Notes: generated by a model not told the origin, from the letters alone. A DNA stretch of 64,000 bases from Peptococcaceae bacterium UBA4068 (GCA_002382665.1 DFZA01000005.1:197383-261382); one strand, 5' to 3'; shown: positions 8,939 to 19,825, counted from the first letter of the stretch. A program made the numbers and translations.

Positions 8939-10510
8939 GTGGTTTTAATAGGTTATCAATTTGTATCTTATCATTGGGTATCTATAATTCTAACGATACT
9001 TATAGTTACTTTAATTTTACATGTATGGCATCACCATTCGGTAGTTGGGGCACGCCTTTTCTTATTCACACTACTTCTGGCTGAATTTTGGATCATAGCG
9101 CAAGGCATGGAAATGTCTGCGCTTGGTTTGTCAACTAAAATAGTTTGGGCAAACATTCAGTATATTCCTGTCATGCTAATGCCGCTTACATACTTGTATT
9201 TAACCCTGCATTATATAAATCACGAAAATTGGCTTAAGCAGCGCTGGCTGCCAGTTCTGCTTTTAATTATCCCTATAGCCATGAATATCCTGGTTTGGAC
9301 CAACAGCGAGTTGATCAGGCAGAATGTATATTTGAATTTAAGCGGCGCTTTCCCCACTATTGGCAAAACTTACGGCCCTTTTTTTTGGGTATTTGCCGCA
9401 TATAATTACCTGATAACCATTATCACAATGATTAATCTGGTAAATGGACTTAAGGAAAAAAATTATCTGTACCGCAGACAATTATTTTTTTTGTTTATTG
9501 CCATACTCTTGCCTGTAATAGCAAATTTACTGCATGTTTCCGGATTGAGCCCGTTTGCTACCGACATTACGCCGGTTTGTTTTGGTGTTTCTGCATTGAT
9601 CATATTTGGGGGTATATTTACTTATCGTTTATTTGATATTGTTCCCATTGCCCGCTCGATCATCATCCAGGAGATGAAAACCGGTATGATCGTATTGGAC
9701 AATCAAGGCAGGATTCTCGATCTCAATCCGGCAGCGACAAAAATGTTACGAATCACTTCGCCCCAACCGATTGGGTTGGAGATAGCCAATGAACTAAGCG
9801 GCATTCCTGAACTAATCAGTATTTTCAATGAGGGTAAAGACAATGTCAGAGAAATATCCTGCAAACATGATGGTACTCAATTTTGTTATGAGACTTCACT
9901 GATACGTATTACCAATGCTGATAACAATTCAATAGGCTGGCTGCTGCAAATATACGATATTACCGAAAGGAAAGTCGCAGAAGAGATTATCAAGCATATG
10001 GCGTTTCATGATGCTCTGACGGGTTTACCGAACAGGAGCTATTTTCAGGTGCTGTTTACTGAGGAAATGGCTCATTCAAGAATGCGCGGCGATATGTTGA
10101 CAGTGGCGTTTTTGGATTTGGATAACTTTAAACATATAAACGATACTTACGGACACGACTTCGGAGATCGTGTTCTTTGCAAAGTTGCCGATAAACTCAA
10201 AGGAGTATTGCGTGATTCCGATACTATAGCAAGGATCGGCGGCGACGAATTTGCCATACTTTTGCCCCATGTAGAAAATGATGATGTTATTAATCTGATT
10301 GGCAAAAAAATATTAAGTATATTTGAAAAAGACTTTAATATTGATGGGAAGTCTTTGGAAATCAAAGCCAGTATCGGCTTCGGCGTAGCGCCCCGAGATG
10401 GAGAGAATATTGATGTTTTATTAAAAAAGGCCGATCAAGCCATGTATTCAGTAAAACGGAACGTTAAAGATAAATACTATATTTATCAAGACGAAGATAT
10501 TTGTTCCTGA
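8939..10510 (+). CDS. Diguanylate cyclase with 7TM input and PAS domain (GGDEF)
   Basis: 523 aa. The first ~220 residues form seven membrane helices of the HisKA_7TM type. A PAS domain follows (about 225-340, GMIVLDNQGRILDLNP), then a GGDEF domain (about 355-520) with intact IGGDEFAIL. The inhibitory I-site RDSD sits five residues before GGDEF, so product feedback is expected. Makes c-di-GMP from two GTP. GTG at 8939 has AAGG nine bases upstream; no better start is seen. The same 7TM module occurs in the sensor kinase at 28046. Confidence 0.9.
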   Translation: MVLIGYQFVSYHWVSIILTILIVTLILHVWHHHSVVGARLFLFTLLLAEFWIIAQGMEMSALGLSTKIVWANIQYIPVMLMPLTYLYLTLHYINHENWLKQRWLPVLLLIIPIAMNILVWTNSELIRQNVYLNLSGAFPTIGKTYGPFFWVFAAYNYLITIITMINLVNGLKEKNYLYRRQLFFLFIAILLPVIANLLHVSGLSPFATDITPVCFGVSALIIFGGIFTYRLFDIVPIARSIIIQEMKTGMIVLDNQGRILDLNPAATKMLRITSPQPIGLEIANELSGIPELISIFNEGKDNVREISCKHDGTQFCYETSLIRITNADNNSIGWLLQIYDITERKVAEEIIKHMAFHDALTGLPNRSYFQVLFTEEMAHSRMRGDMLTVAFLDLDNFKHINDTYGHDFGDRVLCKVADKLKGVLRDSDTIARIGGDEFAILLPHVENDDVINLIGKKILSIFEKDFNIDGKSLEIKASIGFGVAPRDGENIDVLLKKADQAMYSVKRNVKDKYYIYQDEDICS

Positions 10511-10552
10511 GAAATCTTATAAAATAAAAATATTGTATAATGGACAAAATGA

Positions 10553-10581
10553 TTGACGTAAGCTTCATATTGTTATATAAT
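10553..10581 (+). promoter_or_regulatory. SigA-type promoter for carAB
   Basis: TTGACG (10553-10558), 17-bp spacer, TATAAT (10576-10581). About 48 bp before carA. No pyrimidine attenuator or PyrR-type hairpin is visible between it and the start codon. Confidence 0.8.
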
Positions 10582-10628
10582 CAAAGGTAAAAAAAAATCA
10601 GTTGTAAGGTCGCTAAAAGGGGATTACT

Positions 10629-11714
10629 ATGAAAGCACGATTGATCTTATCAGACGGAACAATTTTTACAGGAAACAGTTTTGGAGCCCAGAATCCGGTA
10701 ATTGGGGAAGTTGTTTTTAATACCGGAATGACCGGCTATCAGGAGGTATTAACAGATCCTTCCTATTTCGGTCAAATGGTATGTATGACTTATCCAATTC
10801 AAGGAAATTACGGTATTAATGACAAGGATTTTGAGTCACATCAGCCTTGGGTTTCCGGTTTTATAGTTAGGGAGTGGTGTCATCAGCCTTCAAATTGGCG
10901 ATGTCAACACTCCCTTAATTTTTATTTACAGCAGAAAGGTATCACCGGTATCTACGGTATTGATACGCGGCAACTGACGCGGATTTTAAGGGGAAAAGGC
11001 GTGATGAGCGGTGCCATAGTGCCCGGTGATGATGCTGATCTGACTCCCTACTGGGATCAAATAGCCTCTTATACTATAATCGACGCTGTTGACGCTGTTA
11101 GCTGCCGCCAGCCGGTCATCTATCCGGCTCAAACTGAAAAGCTCTATAAAGTGGCGCTGCTTGATTATGGCCGTAAAGAAAATATAGTTCGCTCATTGAC
11201 CTCTCGTGGCTGTGAGGTAATCCAGTTACCTGCCACAACTACAGCTAAAGATTTACTGAACGGAGGTTATGATGGGATCATGCTCTCTAACGGTCCCGGC
11301 GATCCGGCGGAAAATACGCAGATCATCGCTGAACTGCAAACGTTGATGCAAAGCGGTATGCCGATATTTGGCATCTGCCTCGGTCATCAACTATTGGCGC
11401 TGGCTGCCGGAGCAAAAACCGAGAAGCTCAAATACGGCCACCGCGGCGCCAATCACCCGGTAAAAGACCTGAGTTTGGACCGCACCTTTATCACCAGTCA
11501 GAATCATGGCTATGCGGTGGTTGCCGACAGCGTAACCCCCCAGATGGGTCAGGTTACACATGTTAATTTAAACGATAATACCGTAGAAGGTATCAAATAC
11601 AAAAACATACCGGTGTTTTCTGTGCAATATCACCCCGAGGCCTGCCCGGGTCCGGCTGATAACGCCTATTTGTTTGACCGGTTTATTGAAATGATCAAGG
11701 GAGGTAAACGCTGA
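10629..11714 (+). CDS. carA: Carbamoyl-phosphate synthase small subunit (glutaminase)
   Basis: 361 aa, full family length. Hydrolyses glutamine and channels ammonia to CarB for carbamoyl phosphate, the precursor of arginine and pyrimidines. N-terminal domain LSDGTIFTGNSFGA; C-terminal class I amidotransferase with nucleophile Cys in GICLGHQLLALA and the His/Glu pair in QYHPEACPGP. AAGGGG ribosome site at about 10616. The stop overlaps the carB start (TGATG). Confidence 0.98.
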   Translation: MKARLILSDGTIFTGNSFGAQNPVIGEVVFNTGMTGYQEVLTDPSYFGQMVCMTYPIQGNYGINDKDFESHQPWVSGFIVREWCHQPSNWRCQHSLNFYLQQKGITGIYGIDTRQLTRILRGKGVMSGAIVPGDDADLTPYWDQIASYTIIDAVDAVSCRQPVIYPAQTEKLYKVALLDYGRKENIVRSLTSRGCEVIQLPATTTAKDLLNGGYDGIMLSNGPGDPAENTQIIAELQTLMQSGMPIFGICLGHQLLALAAGAKTEKLKYGHRGANHPVKDLSLDRTFITSQNHGYAVVADSVTPQMGQVTHVNLNDNTVEGIKYKNIPVFSVQYHPEACPGPADNAYLFDRFIEMIKGGKR

Positions 11715-14700
11715 TGCCATTACGTAGCGATATCAAAAAAGTATTGGTTATCGGATCAGGCCCGATCGTTATCGGTCAGGCCGCTGAGTTTGACTATGCC
11801 GGTACGCAGGCTTGCCGCTCTCTCAAAGAGGAAGGGCTGGAAGTGGTACTGATCAATTCCAACCCGGCTACTATTATGACAGACCCCGACGTTGCCGACC
11901 AGGTATATATTGAGCCGCTAAATACCGACTTTATCAAGAAGATCATTGAAATCGAGCATCCCGACAGCATTCTGCCAACCTTAGGCGGACAAACCGGCCT
12001 TAACCTGGCAATGGAGTTGGCAGAGGAAGGTTTCTTAGAATTAAGCGGTGTTAAATTATTGGGTACCTCGCCGCAAACCATCAAAAAGGCTGAGGACCGT
12101 CAGGCATTCAGGGAAACAATGATGGCAATCGAGGAACCAATTGTGCCGTCAGGAGTGGTGCAAACAGTTGAAGAAGCCAAAATCCTGGCGGAAGAGATCG
12201 GCTATCCGGTAATTGTGCGCCCCGCCTATACCTTGGGCGGTACCGGCGGTGGTATTGCCGCAAACGAGGAAGAATTGCAGGAAATCGCTCGCACAGGCCT
12301 CTATGCCTCACGGGTAGGGCAGGTATTGATTGAACGCTGCATTGCCGGCTGGAAGGAAATCGAATATGAAGTGATGCGTGACAGCAAAGGCAACGTCATC
12401 ACCGTATGTAATATGGAAAATCTCGACCCGGTCGGCGTTCATACCGGCGACTCAATCGTTGTCGCACCTTCGCAGACATTATCCGATAAAGAATACCAGA
12501 TGTTGCGCAGCTCGTCGCTGAATATTATTTCTGCCTTAGGAATAGAAGGCGGCTGTAATGTGCAGTTTGCCCTTAACCCTGATTCTTTTGAATATGCTGT
12601 TATCGAGGTTAACCCAAGAGTGTCGCGTTCTTCGGCGCTGGCTTCCAAGGCTACCGGTTATCCGATCGCGCGCGTGGCGGCGAAAATCGCCATCGGCTTT
12701 GGACTAGATGAGATTCCAAACGCTGTTACCGGTCAAACCTGCGCCTGCTTTGAGCCGACTTTGGATTATTGCGTTGTTAAATTCCCCAAATGGCCGTTTG
12801 ATAAATTTGTTTATGCCAACCGTACGCTGGGTACGCAAATGAAAGCTACCGGCGAAGTCATGTCGATAGCACAAAATTTTGAGGCGGCGCTGATGAAAGC
12901 CGTGCGCAGCGCCGAGATCAATATGCAGTATTTATGCTTGCCAAAGCTTGGCGGTTTATCCGATGATGAGATCAAGGATCTGCTTACCCATTGTGACGAC
13001 GAACGTATTTTTGTGGTGGCGGAGGCCTTGAGGCGCGGTATTACTCCTGAATATGTTTTTGAAATTACTAAGATTGATATCTGGTTTACCGAGCGGGTCA
13101 ACCGGCTGATTGAGATGGAACGGCGTCTGCAAACCGAAACCATCGACCGCACACTCTACGATCAAGCTAAAACACTCGCTTTCCCCGATAATGTGATCGA
13201 AAAACTCTCCGGCCAGCCGGCGCCCTGGTACCGTTATGCAGGTTTTAAGATGGTTGATACCTGCGCTGCCGAATTCGAGGCGCAAACTCCGTATTATTAT
13301 TCGAGTTGGGATGAAGCCTGTGAAGTCAAACCGTCGGACAACAAAAAACTGATCGTTTTTGGTTCCGGTCCGATTCGTATCGGCCAAGGAATAGAATTCG
13401 ATTATTGTTCGGTTCACTGCGTCTGGGCCACCAGAGCGGCCGGTTATCAAACGATTATTGTTAACAATAACCCGGAAACGGTATCTACCGATTTTGATAC
13501 CTCTGACCGTTTGTATTTTGAACCGCTAACGCCAGAGGATGTAGCCAACATAGTTGAAGCGGAACATCCCGACGGAGCTATTGTTCAGTTTGGTGGGCAA
13601 ACGGCTATTAAACTGGCCGGTTATATGGAATCAATGAATCTGCCTATTCTCGGTACTCCCGCCTGGAGTATTGACGCTGCCGAGGATCGCGAGATTTTTG
13701 ACAGAATCCTTAAGGATTGCCGTATTGAACGTCCGGCCGGCGGTACGGTTTATACCGAGGAGGAAGCGGTGGATATGGCCAGGCACCTTAGCTATCCGGT
13801 ATTAGTGCGTCCTTCATATGTACTCGGCGGGCAGGGTATGGATATCGCCATGTGCGACGATGACGTCATTGAGTATATGGGTATTATCAACCGCGTGAAA
13901 CAGGAACACCCGGTGCTGATCGATAAATACCTGATGGGAAAAGAACTGGAAGTTGACGCTATCTGCGATGGGGAAACGATACTGATTCCCGGCATTATGG
14001 AGCATATTGAGCGGGCAGGTATCCATTCCGGCGACTCAATCTCCGTTTATCCGCCGCAGAGCTTGCCTGATCATCACCGTGACGCTATCGTTGAATATAC
14101 CTGCCGTCTTGCGGAAGCACTGAAAGTCAAAGGACTTGTTAATGTTCAGTTTGTTTTATACAATGATAAGATCTATGTAATTGAGGTTAATCCCCGTTCT
14201 TCCCGTACTATACCCTATATCAGCAAAGTTACCGGCGTACCGATGGTTGATCTGGCTACGCGCTGTATCCTAGGCGAGAAATTGGCGGATATGGGTTATG
14301 GCAGCGGCCTTTATCCCGAGGCTGATTACGTAGCGGTCAAAGTGCCGGTATTCTCTTTTGAAAAACTGCACAATGTTGATACTCATCTGGGACCGGAGAT
14401 GAAATCGACCGGTGAAGTACTGGGCGTTGCCCATACTTTCAGCGAATCGCTATATAAAGGACTGCTGGCTGCAAACATGAAATTAGGCAGTAGTGGTGGC
14501 GTATTGCTGACGGTCCGTGATACTGATAAAGAGGAAATGGTTCCGATTGCCGAACGTTTTCAGAAGTTAGGCTTTGAACTTTACGCAACCGAAGGTACGG
14601 CCGGGTATCTTAACTCTCATATGATACCTTGTCAGATGGTGCGCAAATCCCATGAGGAGCAGCCCAATATTATCAGTCTGTTAGACAGCGGGAAAATCAC

Positions 14701-14899
14701 CTATATGGTCAGCACCTCATCGAAAGGCCGCCAGCCTTGGCGCGCCGAGGTACAGATGCGGCGCAAGGCAGTTGAACGTTCGATTGTCTGCCTGACGTCT
14801 TTAGATACAGCTTCCGCACTTGCCCAGGCGTTAGAATCAGGCATTCACGTAGCCGATATTAAACCGATAAATATTGCTTTGTTAAGCCACAAAAAATAA
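11714..14899 (+). CDS. carB: Carbamoyl-phosphate synthase large subunit
   Basis: 1061 aa, full length, with the expected internal duplication: two ATP-grasp halves starting near KKVLVIGSGPIVIGQ and KKLIVFGSGPIRIGQ. EVNPRVSRSSALASKATGYP in the first half matches EVNPRSSRTIPYISKVTGVP in the second. The C-terminal MGS-like domain carries allosteric control. Cotranscribed and translationally coupled with carA. Confidence 0.98.
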   Translation: MPLRSDIKKVLVIGSGPIVIGQAAEFDYAGTQACRSLKEEGLEVVLINSNPATIMTDPDVADQVYIEPLNTDFIKKIIEIEHPDSILPTLGGQTGLNLAMELAEEGFLELSGVKLLGTSPQTIKKAEDRQAFRETMMAIEEPIVPSGVVQTVEEAKILAEEIGYPVIVRPAYTLGGTGGGIAANEEELQEIARTGLYASRVGQVLIERCIAGWKEIEYEVMRDSKGNVITVCNMENLDPVGVHTGDSIVVAPSQTLSDKEYQMLRSSSLNIISALGIEGGCNVQFALNPDSFEYAVIEVNPRVSRSSALASKATGYPIARVAAKIAIGFGLDEIPNAVTGQTCACFEPTLDYCVVKFPKWPFDKFVYANRTLGTQMKATGEVMSIAQNFEAALMKAVRSAEINMQYLCLPKLGGLSDDEIKDLLTHCDDERIFVVAEALRRGITPEYVFEITKIDIWFTERVNRLIEMERRLQTETIDRTLYDQAKTLAFPDNVIEKLSGQPAPWYRYAGFKMVDTCAAEFEAQTPYYYSSWDEACEVKPSDNKKLIVFGSGPIRIGQGIEFDYCSVHCVWATRAAGYQTIIVNNNPETVSTDFDTSDRLYFEPLTPEDVANIVEAEHPDGAIVQFGGQTAIKLAGYMESMNLPILGTPAWSIDAAEDREIFDRILKDCRIERPAGGTVYTEEEAVDMARHLSYPVLVRPSYVLGGQGMDIAMCDDDVIEYMGIINRVKQEHPVLIDKYLMGKELEVDAICDGETILIPGIMEHIERAGIHSGDSISVYPPQSLPDHHRDAIVEYTCRLAEALKVKGLVNVQFVLYNDKIYVIEVNPRSSRTIPYISKVTGVPMVDLATRCILGEKLADMGYGSGLYPEADYVAVKVPVFSFEKLHNVDTHLGPEMKSTGEVLGVAHTFSESLYKGLLAANMKLGSSGGVLLTVRDTDKEEMVPIAERFQKLGFELYATEGTAGYLNSHMIPCQMVRKSHEEQPNIISLLDSGKITYMVSTSSKGRQPWRAEVQMRRKAVERSIVCLTSLDTASALAQALESGIHVADIKPINIALLSHKK

Positions 14900-14930
14900 C
14901 AAAATTAATAACTAAAATGTCATAAATTAA

Positions 14931-14969
14931 AAGCAAGCTATCAATGTCACTATAGACAGCTTGCTTTTT
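14931..14969 (+). terminator. Rho-independent terminator after carB
   Basis: AAGCAAGCT (14931-14939) pairs with AGCTTGCTT (14958-14966), followed by a T-run. Confidence 0.85.
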
Positions 14970-15316
14970 GTATTGGAAATCTTTAATTGTGACACATGAT
15001 CGCAATGGCCAAAAGAGATTAATTTTTTATGACATATGTCATTTTTGTCAGCAAGTGATATGAATAAAAAATATAACAAAAATATAATTATACAATGTAT
15101 TGAATTTAATCTACTTTTGAGAAAATTGACATGTGATTATATTAAAAAAATACAAAAGTATAACGACTTCTAAATATATCAAAAATTTTACAAAAATAAT
15201 TTAATAATTATAAAACATTGACATTAATCGAGATTTGTATTACTGTATAATTGTATGGTAGATTTTGGGAAGTTTTGTCAAGTTTTTTAAAAATATGTTA
15301 AGAGAGGGGTATGTAA
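14970..15316 (+). promoter_or_regulatory. AT-rich promoter region of the SLH protein gene, with a 14-bp palindrome
   Basis: No ORF. It contains a perfect palindrome ATGACATATGTCAT at 15029-15042 and a TATAAT at 15246-15251. The nearest TTGACA (15218-15223) is 22 bp away, too far for a standard SigA pair, so the -35 is uncertain. GAGAGGGG at 15302-15309 is the ribosome site for the ATG at 15317. Confidence 0.4.
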
Positions 15317-18300
15317 ATGGAACGCAGGATTTTATCAAAGTTTTTGCTTCTGTTTGTGGCGCTTTTTGTGGTTTTTGCGTGTTTGCCGGTAAGTGCTACC
15401 TCTGGTGGTGGAGACACAACCGATCCGGAAATGACAAGCCTAGTGGCGACTATTGAAGGCACCGACATCACAAGTACGAATGGCACAATAACTTGCATTT
15501 TAGGCGATGAAGTAACATCTATCAGGGTTACGATGGACGAGCCCGTTAGCTTGGTCGGCACACCCAATGTGACCATCGAAGGCGGTACGATCCCTGAAGG
15601 TACAGTATACGGTACAATATCGCTTGACACCAGTGATACAACAAATAAGACCCTGATCATTACGCCTAACCCCGGAAACGAAGAAGCCGGTCAGTTAGGC
15701 GCTTTTACATTTTCCGTGGCTGATGAAGTAATAGAGGATTCTTTCGGTAATTCACAGCCATACACGTTTACTCTGCAAGTTGCCGAGTCGCTTGTCAGAG
15801 CCGTCGGGGACGGTGTGACGCCGATGGCTGAAACAACACTTGATAGCACGCAGGCTTTTACTTTCTCTTTTGCCTCGGCAAACAGCAACCTTGATGAGCT
15901 ACAGCTTGATATCTATTTTGGCGTCGAAGCCGGAGAGAGCAACAGAGTTTATGCTAATTGTGTTCAAATCAACCTTCCGGCAAATGCGACAGGGGTTGAG
16001 GGGTTGATCGATGCAATCGATGATGCGTTTTATGAACATACAAGATCTGAGCTGGTTGCCGCGTATGGCGAGAATGAAATACGCATGTACGAAGCGGTTG
16101 GTTTCTGCGTCGGCCAGCACAAAGCGACGGCAGTTAAAGAAAAAGTCAAGTACGAAGGCACGGCTACTGCCGGAACCTGGACCATCACCATGAATACTTA
16201 CTTGCTGAGAGAAGACGCGCTGGAATTATTGGTGATGGTCACTGATGATAAAGACGCTGAATGGGGTCAAAACAATTATACTATTAACGGCGGAGCCGAC
16301 ACTAAGGCTTTTTACTATACACTGTTAGCCCCGTCCAATATCTATGTTGATGATGACTATGACGGCGACTCTTATGGCAACATTATCGGCGACGGCATTT
16401 ATGTATATGGCGCCAACGCTTTTGCCACGATCCAGGATGCTGTTGACAATGTTCGCGAGGGTGGAACAGTTTATGTCGCCGCAGGTAGCTATGACAGCTT
16501 TTTGGTCGATGGCAAATCAAACGTTGAATCGGTATCCATAATCGGAGAAGATGCTGATACAACAATCATTGACGGTCAAGATGGCGCTGCTGATGTTGAA
16601 ATGAGCGGTCTGAGCGCGGTCGCCGGATTTTTTGGTTGCAGCGACGTCACGTTCAGCGGCTTTACCGTGAAGAATTCCGCCACAGACCCGACCACGAGCG
16701 CCGGTATCGGCGTGGCGTTTTCTTCGAGAGTTCTGTTACAAAACAATATTGCCGAAGATAATGCCAGCGGCATTGTTCTTTATGCTACCCAAGATAGCAC
16801 TGTAACTAATAATACCTTTACAGATAATGCTGCGTATGGAATATGGCTTGAGGGATATAGTGTTGATGAATGCTATTCCACAGGCAATACACTTTCCGAG
16901 AACGCCATTACCGATAATACTATCGACGGTATTTATTGCGGCGTGCTTTGCGACGACAATATGATCTCGGATAATACTATTTCCGGTTCAACCCAGTTAA
17001 ACGGTGTCAACAGTTCCGCCGGACAGGATGCCAACGGCATCTATTTATGGAAGTCGGGCGGAAATACCGTGACCGGAAATACGCTTTCCGGTAATACCGG
17101 TTCAGGTATTGAGTTGATGGGGGCTAATCAAAACTCTATTAACGGCAATGTCATCACTGATAACGACCGCAACGGCGTCTGGATTAGATACAGTCCGGAA
17201 TATCCTGATACCGGTCTTAACGCCATTAATGATAATAAGATATATGGAAATGATACGGATGGCGACGGCTATCAGCTTTGCACATTGGCCGGCTTTTCGG
17301 CCATTGATGCCGAGTATAACTGGTGGGGCACCGCTGTCGCTACGGCAGTTGCAGCCGGTATCTATGATGCCGATGTTGACGCGGTCGATTATATCCCATT
17401 CTATACTAACGCCAATATGACTGCGTTGAGCGGTGAAGAAATATATGTCGATGATGATTATACTTCCGTAGCCTGCGGCGGGCATATCTGGGGCGTTGAT
17501 GCCTTTGACAATATTCAGGATGCCATTGATGCTGCTGCAGTAGGCGGCACAATCAATGTTGCGGCTGGTAAATATGTTGAAAACATATTTATCGACAAAG
17601 AGATATATTTATTTGGTGCGACTGATGGTGTGTCTACAATCGACGGCGCTGGTTCCGGAATTGTGGTCTCGATTATTGCCGACGATGTTACGTTCAGCGG
17701 CTTTAACGTTGTCAATTCCGGTGCTGATCCTATCACTTGTAGCGGTATCGGGCTTGCCGACATTTCCGGTTGCACAATAGAAAATAATACTCTTTCCGGA
17801 AATGCCAACGGCATTGTGATTACGGCCTCTGCCGCCGGGGATGCCGATTGCGAAAACAATATTATCCGTAATAATACGATCACTAATTGTGCTGCCTATG
17901 GTATTGCGCTGGTCGGCTATTATACATACTCACCGCTACAAGCGACCGTCCATTCCGTCAATAACACTATGATACGTGGTAATGATATCAGCGGTTGTGG
18001 CGGCGCGGACGGAATCTATGTTGACATGGACTGCAACGGTAACACGATCCGAGAAAATTCTATTGTCGGTGTGGACACGACGGGAACGAAAAACGGAATA
18101 TATCTTTGGACGTCATCTGATAACACAGTGATCGGCAACACGATTACAAATAACGCTTATGGTATCCAACTGAGGTGCTCTTCAAATAATACGTTCAACG
18201 GCAACACGGTTACGGGCAACGGTATTGGTTTCTATCTCAGGTCGAGCGATGTTGAAGCTATCATAGAAGCCTATCCGGCTTCACCTAACTATTTCAACAA

Positions 18301-19825
18301 CAACAATATCTATGGAAACATTAACTACGGTATCCAAACCCATTATTCCATATCCCGTATTTCAAACGGTGACACGCTTGACGCTACCGGCAACTGGTGG
18401 GGCAGCGATCAGCCTGAGTTTGATACGCTTATCAATGAGGAACGCAGCGACGACGTAGTCGATTATGGCTCACATAGCACGACTTATATCTACGAAGTAG
18501 AATTTGTTTCTGATGCTTCCAGCGTTGAAAACCCAGACAGCGTCTGGGTTGCAGCCGGTAAAGCTCTTGGCGATTTGCCGACGCTTACCAGAACTGGTTA
18601 TAATTTTGGCGGTTGGTATACGGAAGAGAATGGCGGCGGTACTCGCTATCTCGCCACATCTTTGATGCCTGCCTACAGTCTGACATTGTATGCAGACTGG
18701 AATAAAAAAACCAGCGGCGGCAGTACGGTTACTACAACGCCCGAAACTAGCGATGCGTTTATCGTGACGACCACGGATCAAGGTACGACGATCAGCGGCA
18801 CGCTGACAAACACGGATAATGGTCTTACAGTAAATATGCCGGGTGACGTATTTGACGAAGTGGCCGATAGTACGGATGCCAGCGTTATCGTAGAAACGGA
18901 TATGGGGATTGTTACGTTTGACGCCGTTGCTACTGATTATATCAGCGCTGCTTCGGCGACCGGTGACGTTAGCCTGACGATCGAGGCTGTAGATGTTGCG
19001 ACTTTGACTGCTGATGTGCAGGCGGCAATTGGCGATAGACCGGTATACGACTTTACACTGATGGCTGATGACGAGCTGATTTCCAATCTTGGCGGCGGAT
19101 CAGTCAGCATTAGCATTCCCTATACGCTGCAAAACGGTGAGAATCCCAATGCCATAGTAGTCTATTATATAGATGAAAGCGGCAATTTGAACATGATTGA
19201 AGGATACTATAACAGCGCAATCGGTACCGTCGATTTTACCCTTGACCATCTCTCCGTTTACGGTGTTGGTTATAATCAAGTCACATTTAGTGATGTTGCT
19301 AAAACCGCTTGGTACTATGATGCGGTTACCTTTATTGCCGCCAGAGAAATAACCAGCGGTATGGGCAACAATATGTATGGTCCGGAAAACACTTTGACGC
19401 GCGGTCAGTTTGTAGTGATGCTGATGAACGCCTACGGCATAGAACCCCAAGACGCTCTGACGAATAACTTCTCAGATGCGGGTGATACCTATTATACGGA
19501 TTATCTGGCAACAGCGAAAAAATTGGGTATTGCCAACGGTATTGGTAACAATATGTTCGCACCTGACGCCAATATTAGCAGGCAGGAAATGTTTACGTTA
19601 TTGTATCGCGCGCTTGACAAGCTTGGACAACTGCCGGAAGCAACGTCGACAAATACGCTCGACAGCTTCAGTGACGCGGCTGATATTTCAGCTTACGCCC
19701 AAGATGCTTTTGCCTCATTAGTAGCAAGTGGTGTCATTTCCGGTAGCAACGGCCAACTTAATCCTCAAGAGCTTTCCACTCGTGCACAGATGGCGCAAAT
19801 TTTGAAGAATCTCTTAACTCTCTAG
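15317..19825 (+). CDS. Secreted right-handed beta-helix protein with C-terminal SLH domains
   Basis: 1502 aa. Signal peptide (about 1-28, hydrophobic LLLFVALFVVFACLPVSA). Residues about 30-150 look Ig-like. Two related parallel beta-helix blocks follow, each beginning with a similar 'IYVDDDY' segment and an 'AFATIQDAVDN' or 'AFDNIQDAIDA' segment (about residues 343 and 713), with many NTITGN-type turns as in NosD/PbH1 proteins. A repeat ending in YNFGGWYTEENGG (about 1090-1130) resembles the bacterial InlB/Flg_new fold. Three SLH domains end the protein (about 1318-1502), which should bind secondary wall polymer. Probably a surface-displayed polysaccharide-binding or -cleaving protein; no catalytic residues can be assigned. 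Confidence 0.88.
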   Translation: MERRILSKFLLLFVALFVVFACLPVSATSGGGDTTDPEMTSLVATIEGTDITSTNGTITCILGDEVTSIRVTMDEPVSLVGTPNVTIEGGTIPEGTVYGTISLDTSDTTNKTLIITPNPGNEEAGQLGAFTFSVADEVIEDSFGNSQPYTFTLQVAESLVRAVGDGVTPMAETTLDSTQAFTFSFASANSNLDELQLDIYFGVEAGESNRVYANCVQINLPANATGVEGLIDAIDDAFYEHTRSELVAAYGENEIRMYEAVGFCVGQHKATAVKEKVKYEGTATAGTWTITMNTYLLREDALELLVMVTDDKDAEWGQNNYTINGGADTKAFYYTLLAPSNIYVDDDYDGDSYGNIIGDGIYVYGANAFATIQDAVDNVREGGTVYVAAGSYDSFLVDGKSNVESVSIIGEDADTTIIDGQDGAADVEMSGLSAVAGFFGCSDVTFSGFTVKNSATDPTTSAGIGVAFSSRVLLQNNIAEDNASGIVLYATQDSTVTNNTFTDNAAYGIWLEGYSVDECYSTGNTLSENAITDNTIDGIYCGVLCDDNMISDNTISGSTQLNGVNSSAGQDANGIYLWKSGGNTVTGNTLSGNTGSGIELMGANQNSINGNVITDNDRNGVWIRYSPEYPDTGLNAINDNKIYGNDTDGDGYQLCTLAGFSAIDAEYNWWGTAVATAVAAGIYDADVDAVDYIPFYTNANMTALSGEEIYVDDDYTSVACGGHIWGVDAFDNIQDAIDAAAVGGTINVAAGKYVENIFIDKEIYLFGATDGVSTIDGAGSGIVVSIIADDVTFSGFNVVNSGADPITCSGIGLADISGCTIENNTLSGNANGIVITASAAGDADCENNIIRNNTITNCAAYGIALVGYYTYSPLQATVHSVNNTMIRGNDISGCGGADGIYVDMDCNGNTIRENSIVGVDTTGTKNGIYLWTSSDNTVIGNTITNNAYGIQLRCSSNNTFNGNTVTGNGIGFYLRSSDVEAIIEAYPASPNYFNNNNIYGNINYGIQTHYSISRISNGDTLDATGNWWGSDQPEFDTLINEERSDDVVDYGSHSTTYIYEVEFVSDASSVENPDSVWVAAGKALGDLPTLTRTGYNFGGWYTEENGGGTRYLATSLMPAYSLTLYADWNKKTSGGSTVTTTPETSDAFIVTTTDQGTTISGTLTNTDNGLTVNMPGDVFDEVADSTDASVIVETDMGIVTFDAVATDYISAASATGDVSLTIEAVDVATLTADVQAAIGDRPVYDFTLMADDELISNLGGGSVSISIPYTLQNGENPNAIVVYYIDESGNLNMIEGYYNSAIGTVDFTLDHLSVYGVGYNQVTFSDVAKTAWYYDAVTFIAAREITSGMGNNMYGPENTLTRGQFVVMLMNAYGIEPQDALTNNFSDAGDTYYTDYLATAKKLGIANGIGNNMFAPDANISRQEMFTLLYRALDKLGQLPEATSTNTLDSFSDAADISAYAQDAFASLVASGVISGSNGQLNPQELSTRAQMAQILKNLLTL

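Noticed and set aside
15265..15456. 63-aa ORF overlapping the start of the SLH protein
   Set aside because: Shadow frame; the signal peptide and ribosome site support only the 15317 start.
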